Assembly: GCA_905221605.1 (NCBI GenBank)
Contig: CAJNDS010000147.1
Location: 517,273-581,272, forward strand
From: Symbiodinium natans
Lineage: Eukaryota > Sar > Dinophyceae > Suessiales > Symbiodiniaceae
Direction: 5' to 3'
DNA length: 64,000 nucleotides
Within the stretch, counting starts at the first letter, position 1, and the number at the start of each line of letters is the position of its first letter. A program made the position numbers and the translations under genes. Below the pieces are notes generated by a model. It ran no database searches and had not been told where the DNA came from. It saw nothing but the letters and a program-made list of their open reading frames with translations. Positions 41,367 to 51,100 of this stretch are shown one piece after another.

Positions 41367-44300
41367 GTAGTAAAGCTGGCGAGCTTTGGCATGTTCGTCC
41401 TGGTCGAAGCAGAAGGCATTACGGCGCAGGGTATGGCCGCTTGGCTTAGGGTTCAGGGTTTAGGGTTGGCCCGCCTTCTTTCTTTTGCGCGATTCGGGGC
41501 GGGGGGTGGGGGTGGTGAGCCCGAAACGACCTAGGATCCAGGGTAGGCCCTTATTCCTTTTGTTTTACTGTGGTTTAGGTACCCGTCTAAGCCCCTTTTG
41601 AAAACATTCGAGGTTACTCTTGGGTCTAGTCTAGAAACAGACAGGGAAGGGAAAGCCCCTTTACTGATAGCTCCTACAGCTACAGTTTCGAAGCTGGGCT
41701 GTCCGGTTTAGGGTTTAGGGTTTAGGGTTTAGGGTTTAGGGTTTAGGGTTTAGGGTTTGTCATACTTACCCAAATCCTTGGGGACGAAATGAACCCTAAA
41801 AGGGTTTATGGTTCACTTATCTTAGTAGTAGGAGTTTTTTTGATCGTATAGGGTATATGACCCAATTTTAGGGCTTCGTTTGGTCCCCAAGGATCTAGGG
41901 CCCTTGAACCACTACGTATAGCAAAGCTAGGACCCAGAGCGGGTTCCCTTATTCCCTTTTGTTAGGGTTTAGTTTCCCAATCCCCTTGAAACCAACAAGA
42001 GCACCCTTTTCATTGCTAGGTTACTCTTGGGCTTTTGGGTTTACCGGCTCCCATGGGAAGTAGGGAGCTGCGGAGCTATTTGTAATAATTCCTAGTCCTA
42101 CATCCTACGGAAATCCTGAACACTATACCCTATGCCTCAAACCATGTTAAGCCCTAACCTTCCCCAATTCCCTAAAACGTAAACCCTCGAGCTTCTTGCA
42201 TCCTGAACCCGAAGCCCTACCAGCAGCTCCCAACTACCCTTTAAGCATAATAGTAGGATATATATATATATATATGTATAAACAAACCACCTTTATTAAA
42301 GGGTATAGGGTTTAGGGTTAGACCCCTTCTTGCAGGCCTTCACTGGCTGGTTCTCAGTAGAAAAAACTACTGAAAGGCTCTGGGTTCGGAATTTAGGGCT
42401 TTTGGGGTTTAGGGCCCGGCACTCAACCCTAAAAGCCCTAAACGCCGTCTCAACATCCGACTGTGAACTTCAGGCAAAGAGGCCCTGGTCTCGTTGGCTC
42501 GTTAGGGTTCCTAAAATTGTGTAGGGTTTGTCAGGTTCAGGGTTCAGGGTTCAGGGTTCAGGGTTCAGGGTTTAGGGTTTAGGGTTTAGGGTTTAGGGTT
42601 TAGGGTTTAGGGTTTAGGGTTTAGGGTTTAGGGTTTAGGATACTGTAGCTGCCGTTAGCATGGCAAGCTTGTGATGTACCCTGAATCCTAATTAAACCCT
42701 AAACCCTAAACCCTAAACCCTAAACCCTAAACCCTAAACCCTAAACCCTAAACCCTAAACCCTCCAACAGAAGGTGCACATCAGAAACGCCAAGCAGGGC
42801 TTCCTGCCCAAACTGGAAGACGAGTGGCCCGTCTGCAGGCTTCCTGAAACCTCGCGGCATCGGGGTGTTCAGGCTCTTGAGAACCCGTAGGCTTCCCCTT
42901 TTAGGGCTCTGGTGCTTTACGGCAACTATAGATCCTTAGCCTTTTTGGGTTTATTGGGTTTCTTAAGAAGGCAGCTAAAAATTAAATTCATAGCTACCCT
43001 GCTAAGTGCAGCCAAGAAGTTTTGAGAGGCCCCAGGAGCCCGGAAGCACAAAAAACAACAAAAGTGTTATAGGGTTTAGGGTTTAGGGTTTAGGGTTTAG
43101 GGTGGAGAGACATGAGCGGAACTTCTGGCCTCGAAGCCCCTTCGGCAAAAGGGGTTTTTTGGGGAACAACCGTTCAGCCCATGGGTGTGCACAGATATGG
43201 CGAGGTGCTCATGCCACGTACCCCTGCGCTACCATGGGGTGCCCAAAAGAAACACCAAGAGCCCATCAGGGCTTAGGGTTTAGGGCTTAGGTGCATCGGA
43301 CCGACCAAAAACACTACAAAAGGATTTACGACCGACCCTTCTCGGCAGGGAACCCAGAAATCGCCTGAAGGTACATGTGTTTCTTATGATTGTAGGCACC
43401 GGGGGTACTTCATTTCCGACTGGGAATTTCCATACAAAGAACCTTAAACAAGACAGCCGGAGGGGGGGGGGAGGTTGCAGAGCTAATGGGGTTTGGAGTT
43501 TAGGGTTTAACGCAAAGCGATCACACCCCCGAAGGCTCCCCAAACTCCTTCAAGTGAGGAATATACTTTCAAGCCATGTATGAGGTAGGGTTCATATCGC
43601 TTAATAGTGCCCAAAAGGACAAGATGTACACTCAGCAATACCTAAACAGGAACCCTATACGTGATAGCGCCGTTTCGTGCTTCAGGGGCATGTTTCTACA
43701 CCCTAACCCCTAAACCCTAAACCCTAAACCCTGAGGTCGGCAGGTGGACAAGCTGGGTCAGTATTAGGGTTTAGCTTGGAGGGTTTATAGGGTGTAAAGG
43801 GTTTATAGAGTTTATAGAGTTTGTAGGGTTTGTAGGGTTTAGAGGGGTTGTACCATCCGCCAAAAGCTGACAAAAAAGGTCAGGTTTGGGCTTGGCGTTG
43901 GGTTTAGGGCTTAGGGTTGAGGGTTCAGGGTTTAGGGTTCCGGGTTGGGGGTCAACAGTTAGACTCATTGGTGACCAGATGAAACCTCCTAAACCCTAAA
44001 CCGTAAACCCTATAACCGGGGGTTCAGGGTTTAGGGCAAGCCTCTGATTGGGGTCCCTAGACGAGACCCTTAATCCGATTCCCCCGTATATACCCCTGCT
44101 TTTGTACCTTATATCAGTGGCCCCCTTGAAGAACCCCCAAAGAACCCCAGAGGTCCCCCCCTTGACAAGATTCGTGAAGGGTTTGTAGGAGCTTAGGGTT
44201 TAGGGTGTTGGGAGGTTTTCGTAGGACTCCTCTCTAGGCAGCCCCCTAAATAGCCCCCAAAGAATCCCTAAGGTCCGGTATAAGGGTCCCTAAACCCTAA

Positions 44301-44435
44301 ACCCTAAACCCTAAACCCTTAACCGTGAGTCCCTTGAGGTTCTACCTTGGGCAGGAGGTGAACGTGCGGGTCGAGTATGTTGACCTGAGCCGGCAGCAGA
44401 TGGGCCTCACGATGCTTGAGCCCACCAGTGGCTAG
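41367..44435 (+). CDS. Locus with S1-like RNA-binding domain pieces
   Basis: Exon 41367-41447 (TAGCAG|G) reads VVKLASFGMFVLVEAEGITA, very like the core of an S1 domain (strand, FGxFV, strand). Exon 42771-42838 reads KVHIRNAKQGFLPKLEDEWP. Exon 44355-44435 reads EVNVRVEYVDLSRQQMGLTM then LEPTSG and TAG, like the end of an S1 domain (GQEV..V..VD...+..L++). A piece at 42337-42400 (AFTGWFSVEKTTERLWVRN) after TTGCAG may be another exon. Introns are dominated by TTTAGGG and CCCTAAA tracts. S1 domains bind RNA, often in ribosome-linked proteins. That these exons form one gene is inference from order, strand and domain logic; phases were not closed. Confidence 0.55.
41532..41629 (+). mobile_element. 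TIR element, family G
   Basis: CTAGGATCCAGGGTAGGCCC / GGTTACTCTTGGGTCTAG. Confidence 0.78.
41776..41892 (+). mobile_element. Family A element
   Basis: CCTTGGGGAC / GTCCCCAAGG with AT on both outer flanks and A, not G, before it. Confidence 0.82.
41927..42032 (+). mobile_element. TIR element, family G
   Basis: CTAGGACCCAGAGCGGG / GCTAGGTTACTCTTGGGC. Only 34 bases from the family A copy on its left. Confidence 0.75.
42538..42763. repeat. Inverted pair of telomeric tracts
   Basis: TTCAGGG/TTTAGGG units to 42640, a 50-base spacer, then CCCTAAA units from 42693. Together a large potential hairpin ending 8 bases before an exon. Confidence 0.92.
42913..43010 (+). mobile_element. Element family P
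   Basis: GGCAACTATAGATCCTTAGCC...GCAGCTAAAAATTAAATTCATAGC; second copy of the element at 25658. Confidence 0.65.
43742..43766 (+). CDS. Tiny C-terminal exon-like segment
   Basis: GTCGGCAG acceptor, VDKLGQY, TAG, followed by TTTAGGG-type sequence. Very short. Confidence 0.3.
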
Positions 44436-44766
44436 GGTTTAGGGTTTAGGGTTTAGGGGTTTAGGGGTTTAGGGTTTAGGGTGTAGAGAGCTCGGAGGGT
44501 TGGCCGAAGGGTGTTTGGGTCATCTGATTCTGGAGGTTTGTTACAGGGAGGGACTCCCTTACATCGCAACCCGAGTTAAGGGACATGTAACCACAGTTCG
44601 CATGCCAGCTTGTAACCCTAAACCCTAAACCCTAAACCCTAAACCCTAAACCCTAAAACCCAAAACCCTAAAAACAGGGCTCTCCGAAGTCCCTTACAAC
44701 TAGAGGGGGCCCCTTTGTAGGGATTGTCGCATAATCGCTCCAGGCTTGAGCCACACGCCCGAAGCC

Positions 44767-44826
44767 ATGGACACACAGACACGTGCTGGCACTCGGGCGA
44801 ACAAAAGGGTCCAAGGGCTTCTCTGA
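44767..44826 (+). CDS. Possible first exon
   Basis: ATG opens MDTQTRAGTRANKRVQGLL, followed by a TTTAGGG tract. No family. Confidence 0.35.
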   Translation: MDTQTRAGTRANKRVQGLL

Positions 44827-45091
44827 CGTTTAGGGTTTAGGGTTTAGGGTTTTGGGTTTAGGGTGTATGTTTGGTGCATATACATACAAACATACAAATA
44901 GCGTGTCATAGACCTCCTTTATATCCCTTTGGTTCCCTTAGTTTCCCCTTTCAAGGTTCCCAGACATTAGAAAAGCTGAGGCTCCCTGGTAAATGCAAGC
45001 TTTTCGAAGTTTCACTTGCCCTGCACCCTAAGCCCTAGGCCCTAAACCCCAGACCCTTTGTGCTCTTTGAAGCTTTGGCCTGCTGTCTCCA

Positions 45092-45195
45092 CTACTATTT
45101 GCTTAAGAACCCCAAAAGAAAAGAAAACAAAATAATCCCCACAGTACCCTTAATAAGGAAGAATGTTTGTTTCGGGGTTCTTAAGCAAGTAGTAG
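45092..45195 (+). mobile_element. Hairpin element, family M
   Basis: CTACTATTTGCTTAAGAACC / GGTTCTTAAGCAAGTAGTAG, almost perfect; flanked by TCCA / TCCA. A remnant lies at about 2925-2985. Confidence 0.85.
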
Positions 45196-45357
45196 TCCAG
45201 GGCCTGTAGGCAGAGACCCTGTCTTTCTCATGGCCTTGCCTTGCTTAGGGAATACGGAATCCGGAGCCATGCATAGACGACATCGGTACCTGATTCCCTT
45301 ATCTCCTAAACCCTAAACCCTAAACCCTAAACCCTAAACCCTATTCCCTACTAACAG

Positions 45358-45450
45358 GACCAGCACGTAGCTGCGAGTATCGTTGCAGTCGGTCCTCCGC
45401 ATCTGTCGAGCTCAGGGCCCACCAGTTGCTCCTACTGTCAAGCCCCCTAA
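45358..45450 (+). CDS. C-terminal exon, unrecognised
   Basis: CTAACAG|G acceptor; DQHVAASIVAVGPPHLSSSG then PTSCSYCQAP and TAA. Confidence 0.55.
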   Translation, partial: DQHVAASIVAVGPPHLSSSGPTSCSYCQAP

Positions 45451-45604
45451 AGAAGCCCTGAATCACAGTAGCTGGCGGCAGTGGGTGGCTAACCCTAAGC
45501 CCTGAGCCCTAAACCCCAAACCCTAAGCCCGAAGCCCGAAGCCCTAAGCCCTAAACCCTAAACCCTAAAAACCCCAACCCCTAGTCCTTGGCTTTCCTTT
45601 TCAG

Positions 45605-45721
45605 CGGCTTAAGCCCATGTCCTGCTGCGCTGCTGGGAAGTCTCGTACGCCGCTGGAGCTCTATGCCAGATGGCTCCCTGACGATGCTGACGTTACCAGC
45701 CTGCGATTCATGAGTTTCCCA
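45605..45721 (+). CDS. Internal exon, unrecognised
   Basis: CCTTTTTCAG-type acceptor after CCCTAAA units; RLKPMSCCAAGKSRTPLELY then ARWLPDDADVTSLRFMSF, then TTTAGGG. High-quality coding look. Confidence 0.64.
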
Positions 45722-45902
45722 GGGTTTAGGGTTTATGGTTTAGGGTTTAGGGCTACTACCCCCCTCTATACTACCCCCCCTAGGTTCCCAACCTTATATT
45801 TCCCTTAATGAGGCTTAATTATCCCTAAAATGCTTATAACGGGGTTTCCGAACAATCAGGGGGACTTCTATGTGGGGTTTCTATAATGAGGGCGTTTTTT
45901 TC

Positions 45903-45935
<33 letters not shown>

Positions 45936-46029
45936 GGGGGGGGGTTCTGTAAGGGGTACCCCTATTTCAGGAACTACTCATACAGACCCAGTTTGCGAGG
46001 ATGTCCTAGGCACACCCTGTCCTCATGCA

Positions 46030-46155
46030 ATGTCATGCTCTCTGTATGCCCTAAACTAGGGACTTTACTACAACTTTATCACTTTATAAATTTAGGGTTC
46101 CTCGAATTTCATATTCAGGGAGCTACAAGTTAAACTTTTCTTCCGGGGGTTAAAC
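46030..46155 (+). mobile_element. Element family O
   Basis: CTAGGGACTTTACTACAACT...GGTTCCTCGAATTTCATATT matches metacaspase intron 14 in order and spacing. Right limit approximate. Confidence 0.6.
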
Positions 46156-46762
46156 AGAAACCAAGCAAATGTAGTTTTCCGAGGCAGAGCCTGCCATGAA
46201 AAAGGTTGCCAGTATCACGTGTAGTCAAACCCTTCCTTCGGTTGGAGCCCCCTTCGAGAGACCCTAAACCCTAAACCCTAAACCCTAAACCCGAAACCCT
46301 AAACCCTAAACCCGAAACCCTAAACCCTACACCCTAAACCCTAAACCCTAAACCCTAAAAGGTTCCGACTCAAATCAGATTTCGACAGGAGGGGGTTGCA
46401 TTTCGATCACAGTCCATGTGTTGCCCCCAAAAGCTTCCACCCTAAACGAGGCTCTGTCTTCGCGTTTGGGAAAGTTTGCTGAAAAAAACTATACAGTTCC
46501 TGTAGAACCCCAGCAGCAACCCAATCCTAAGTTCTTCTGAATTGTGCAATTCACCTATGCCCCAGCCCTTGTTGGTGGGACTTCTCAAGGGACTAAAGGG
46601 GGAACCCCTACAAGGGACCTTGGGGGTTATTCGGGGCTACTTAGGAATATAGGGACTATAGGTATATATAAATATAAATATAGTGTTATATATATATAGG
46701 GGTTTGGGGAACAAGATTAAGGGTTTTTTGGAGGGCTCCCTCCTTATAACCCTTAAGCTTAG

Positions 46763-46864
46763 CTTGTGGACTCCTCCGTGACCCAGGCTGCTCCAATATT
46801 CTTCCCCATGTACACCGTCACTTCCGACCTGTTGCTTGACTCTTCTTATCTAGCCAACAGATGA
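46763..46864 (+). CDS. C-terminal exon, unrecognised
   Basis: After GCTTAG; LVDSSVTQAAPIFFPMYTVT then SDLLLDSSYLANR and TGA. Stable frame, protein-like. Confidence 0.58.
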   Translation, partial: LVDSSVTQAAPIFFPMYTVTSDLLLDSSYLANR

Positions 46865-47545
46865 ACTTTCCAGCTTTTCGGGTTTAGGGTTTCGGGTTTC
46901 CATATGTTGTAGGAATAGTAAAGTTTAACCTCGTTATTCCTTGGTTATTGGAGAAGTAAGTCTGGGTTTCGCAGGTCTAGGGGAAGACGCTTGGAGGTTC
47001 CGGCGGGGTACTTCTCGAAGTCTACTCCTGACCTACTTAGAGGACTTTGCGTGCTTAGAAGTACAGTGATAATTGAGGTTATAAGCACCCATGAACCTCC
47101 AAGTATCCCTCGGCATAGACTTCAGAAGCCTCATCATCAGCCTACCTGAAGGCTTCAATGTAGTTCCTACCCCAAACATAGGAGCCTTTGGGTACAAGTG
47201 ATTGTGTAGCGACGATCGGATTCTCCCACCAATAGCTGATTCTCCTGCAAGCATCATCACCGAACCCTCATTCCAAATGCAGCCCCGAGTTTCCCCCGTA
47301 GTGTCCCCATAGCTATGCCATTCCTATTCCTAGGACACAGACTAGGCCTAAACCCTCTACCCTAAACCCTATACCCCAACCCTAAACCCTAAACCCTTAA
47401 CCCTAAACCCTGAACCCTGAACCCTGAACCCTGAACCCTGAACCTGATTGCCTGCGTTTAGGCTTCAGGTCCTCTTATCATCCCATTTTAAACCAAGAAG
47501 GGCACCCGTTTATTTCTAAGTTACTCTTGGGTCCAGCATTCCCTA

Positions 47546-47655
47546 CCTTGGGGACGACATGAACCCCAAAAGGCTTTAGGGTTCATGTACCTTAATAAGA
47601 ATTATAGTCGTCTAGGGTATATGACCCCAATTTTAAGGTTCATTTGGTCCCCAAG
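47546..47655 (+). mobile_element. Family A element
   Basis: CCTTGGGGAC / GTCCCCAAG, flanked by CTA / CTA. Not preceded by G on either strand, so it should not splice as the genic copies do. Confidence 0.85.
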
Positions 47656-47963
47656 CTACTTCTCGGTAACGCTGAAACCCTTACGACCCCACGGATATCC
47701 GCGATTTAATCCTTGCCTTCCTGGCCCTAAACCCGAAATTTTACACCCCATGAATACAGGGAGCGGGAGCCCGTGCTGGTTCAGGGTGCAGGGTTTAGGG
47801 TTTGGGTTACTAATAGTCCCTACAGTTGTGTGACTTAGAAGGTAAGTTGTCATACCTACAACCCAATCTAGGGCCCTTCAAACTCTGTAGAACAAGAGGG
47901 GGGAGGGTACCCCTACTAATCCCTAAACCATAAACCCTGCCCCCAAACCCTAAACCCTTTCAG

Positions 47964-48021
47964 TCAAATCTGGATGAAACCTTGCTGAGGGACTTGATGT
48001 CAGCAATGCGGGGCCGAGCAA
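47964..48021 (+). CDS. Exon-like segment upstream of the ankyrin gene
   Basis: CCCTTTCAG acceptor; SNLDETLLRDLMSAMRGRA, then telomeric motifs. Helical. Position suits an N-terminal exon of the gene at 48177 but phases were not verified. Confidence 0.5.
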
Positions 48022-48176
48022 AAAACCCTAAACCCTAAACCGTAAAAACCCTAAACACCCTACAAACCCTAAACCCTAAACCCTAGCCCTACCTCAACCC
48101 GAATGACCCTGCACCCTCAGCCCTAAAACCCAAGCCCCAAACCCTAAGCCCGAAACCCGAATGACCCTGCACCCAG

Positions 48177-51100
48177 GTTGTTGAAGATGACGAATGTTGA
48201 GCCTCACGAGAAGCTAAAGGCCGAAGGGTGAAAAAAGGGTTTGGGGTTTGGGGTTTAGGGTTCAGGGTTCTGGGTTCAGGGTTTGGGGTTGAGAGTTTGG
48301 GGTTGAGGGTTTCTGGTCCGGGGTTTGGAGTTTGAGGTTTGGGGATTTGGGTTTGGGGCTTAGGGATGGAGATTGGACCCAAAACCTCCCTTCATATCTG
48401 TGTGATTTGGGTCACTACAAGAAACAGTCGAAACTACAGACCCTACTGGGAGGTTGAGGGTACTTCTAGCCCCAACTGTATATAGCTGCACTGACAAGCT
48501 CCCTAGGGCATCTAAGGAGGTTAGCAGTAGACCTACAATTGGGCTCCTAAGTACCCATGAACCTCCAAGTATGCTGAGACCCCCAAGCCTTAGACCCTAA
48601 GCCCTAAGCCCTATACCCTATAATTTCCCTAAAGCCTAAACCCTGAACCCTGAACCCTTGAGGCCCGTGGTGAGCTCGTTGTCTTTCACGAAGACCTTGG
48701 CCGCGCCGTGTTCATCTCACATCAGTGGCTTGCTACCTGGTAGCCCAGTGGTACCCTTTTGCCCCTTTTTTGGTTCATGGTTCCCTAAACCCTAAACCCT
48801 AAACCCTAAACCCTAAACCCTAAACCCTAAACCCTAAACCCCTTGTTATAACATGGGTACTGGGCTACCAAGGCTAAGCGCAACCCTGATCCCGACTTGA
48901 AGCAGATGCGCATCTTGCATGTGTTGGCCTCCTCCTCCTCCTCTTGGAGGGTTTAGGGTTAAGGGTTTCGGGTTTCGGGTTTCGGGTTTGGGGCTTGGGG
49001 TTTGGGGTTGTAGGGTTTAGGGCTTAGGTTACCCCTAAAGCTCCACATATCCCAAGGTAGGTATTATCTACAGGTACCATTTGCATACTTGGAGCCTTAG
49101 GGTGCGTAGAACCCCAAATTTCACTGCACTTACAAGCCCCCTCTAAGTCATCTAAGTAGGTTATCTGTGGATGTGATAAGTGCCAATGAACCTCCAAACT
49201 GTGTAACCGTAACCTCGTTTTATCTCGGTACAATGATTGTCTGAGTCCTTTGTGTGTTCTGCCCTGCCTAGAAAACCTGCAGGTTATCCCCAGAAGATTC
49301 CTCACGCAGCTTCTGAGTTGTTCATGTCCTAAACCCTATAAAACCCTATAAACCCTATAAACCCTATAAACCCTATAAACCCTATAAACCCTATAAACCC
49401 TATTACCCCTATAAACAAGCGAATCTGAGGCATTCTACAGGCAGCCTTGCAGCGGTTTCTCACGAGCCCGGGCTCCATCCCACTGGACGCGGTCACAGAG
49501 GTTTTAGTTCCCAACGCCAAGCCACTGCCCATGAAGGACTTTGAAGACGGTTTAGAGTGTAGGGTTTAGGGTTCAGGGGTTTAGGGTTTAGGGGTAAGCT
49601 TGTTGCAGTTTCAAGAGCCTGTGAAATCCTCTGAACGCATGAATAGACTAGACTGTTTTCTGCCCTGGGGGAGGAATTCCAGATGGAGGCTCTCTTCGTT
49701 TGGTACGACTACTTCTCCTGCCCGCAATGGGAGTGCCACGTCACCAACCAGAGGGACGACTACAACCAAGCAAATGCCATCAACAGCATCCCGGGATACA
49801 TAGCCAAGTGCAAGTTCTTCGTAGCTCTATGTCCGACTCTGGGTTTTGGAGTACTACACTTTATAAAACTGTTTTTTGGTTCTGGGTTCCTTATAATGGC
49901 TACTTATACCTAAAAAGTATATACCTTTTTTTCCAGGGTCTACTCCAAAGCTAAGGACTATTGAGTGCCCCTGGCAGGGTAAGGTGCTTTCAGCTACCAG
50001 CTGGAGAAGACGCGGCTGGTGCATTGTGGAAAGGGCCTCCCGAGAGCTGTCCAAAGACAGCACCTGGATTCTTGTCCAAAGTGACGTGGCTGTTGAAGTC
50101 GTTGGTACGGTCGTGTCCTTCGTGCCCGGTTCTGTGGGGGAGGCAGAGTTCACGAACGCGGAGGATCGGCGGAGACTGGCGCCGGTGATGCGCCACATCG
50201 TGATGCAGAAGCTGAAACACTGTCTCCGAGCCTGGGTCTTGGAGTACTATACTTTGATACTGTTTTTGGTTCTGGGTTCCTTATAATAGCTACTTATACC
50301 TAAAAAGTATATACTTTTTTTCAGGGTCTACTCCAAAGCTAAGGAGCTGGTGATCTGCCCGGTTTCCGCCGCCACTTCAACTTGCAGGGCATGTACCTGC
50401 GTGGGCTGGAGATCGAGCCTGCTTCTTGGGGACCCAAATGAACCCCCAAATTGGGGTCATATATACCCTAAACTACTAGAATTCCTATTAAGGTAGATAA
50501 ACACCCTAAATTTGGGGTCATGTACCCTAAACTACTAGAATTCCCGACTAAGGTAGATGAACCATGAACCCTTTTAGGGCCCATTTCGTTCCCCAAGGTT
50601 CGTGGCCTGCTTCCCAGCCATGGCACCGACGCGGCTCCTGGTGACCAGGACGTCGTGATGGAGTTCCTGCATCAGAACCTTGGGGACGAAATGAACCTCA
50701 AAATTGGGGTCATATACCCTATACTTCTAGTAGTCCCTACTGAGGTACATGAACCATAACCCTTTCAGGGTTCATTTCGTCCCCAAGGAATGGCCTCAGA
50801 AAGATTGGTGAAGTGGACCGTGCAGGGTGGCGGCCGCTTCACTACGCGGCTCTGGCCGGCAGTTGCGAGGTCCTCAAAGGTCTCTTGAACCAGCGTGTCG
50901 ACGTCAACAAGCGCACCTCGAAGGACGAGCCGACGCTGGGGTTTCCCCCTTGGATTTCCGCGCTGGACTTGGCAGTGTCTTAGTAGCAGAGCAGATAACC
51001 TTCAACCTTGTTGGGGGTAGTAGAACCCCTATAAATTCCCAAAGCATTTACCTTCCACCCTAAACCCTAACCCCTAAACCCTAAACCCTAAACCCTAAAC

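Noticed and set aside
48089-48382. Minus-strand frame rich in NPKP/TPNPEP repeats and other LNPKP-type frames
   Set aside because: Telomeric TTTAGGG/TTTGGGG variants translated; common artefact throughout the window.
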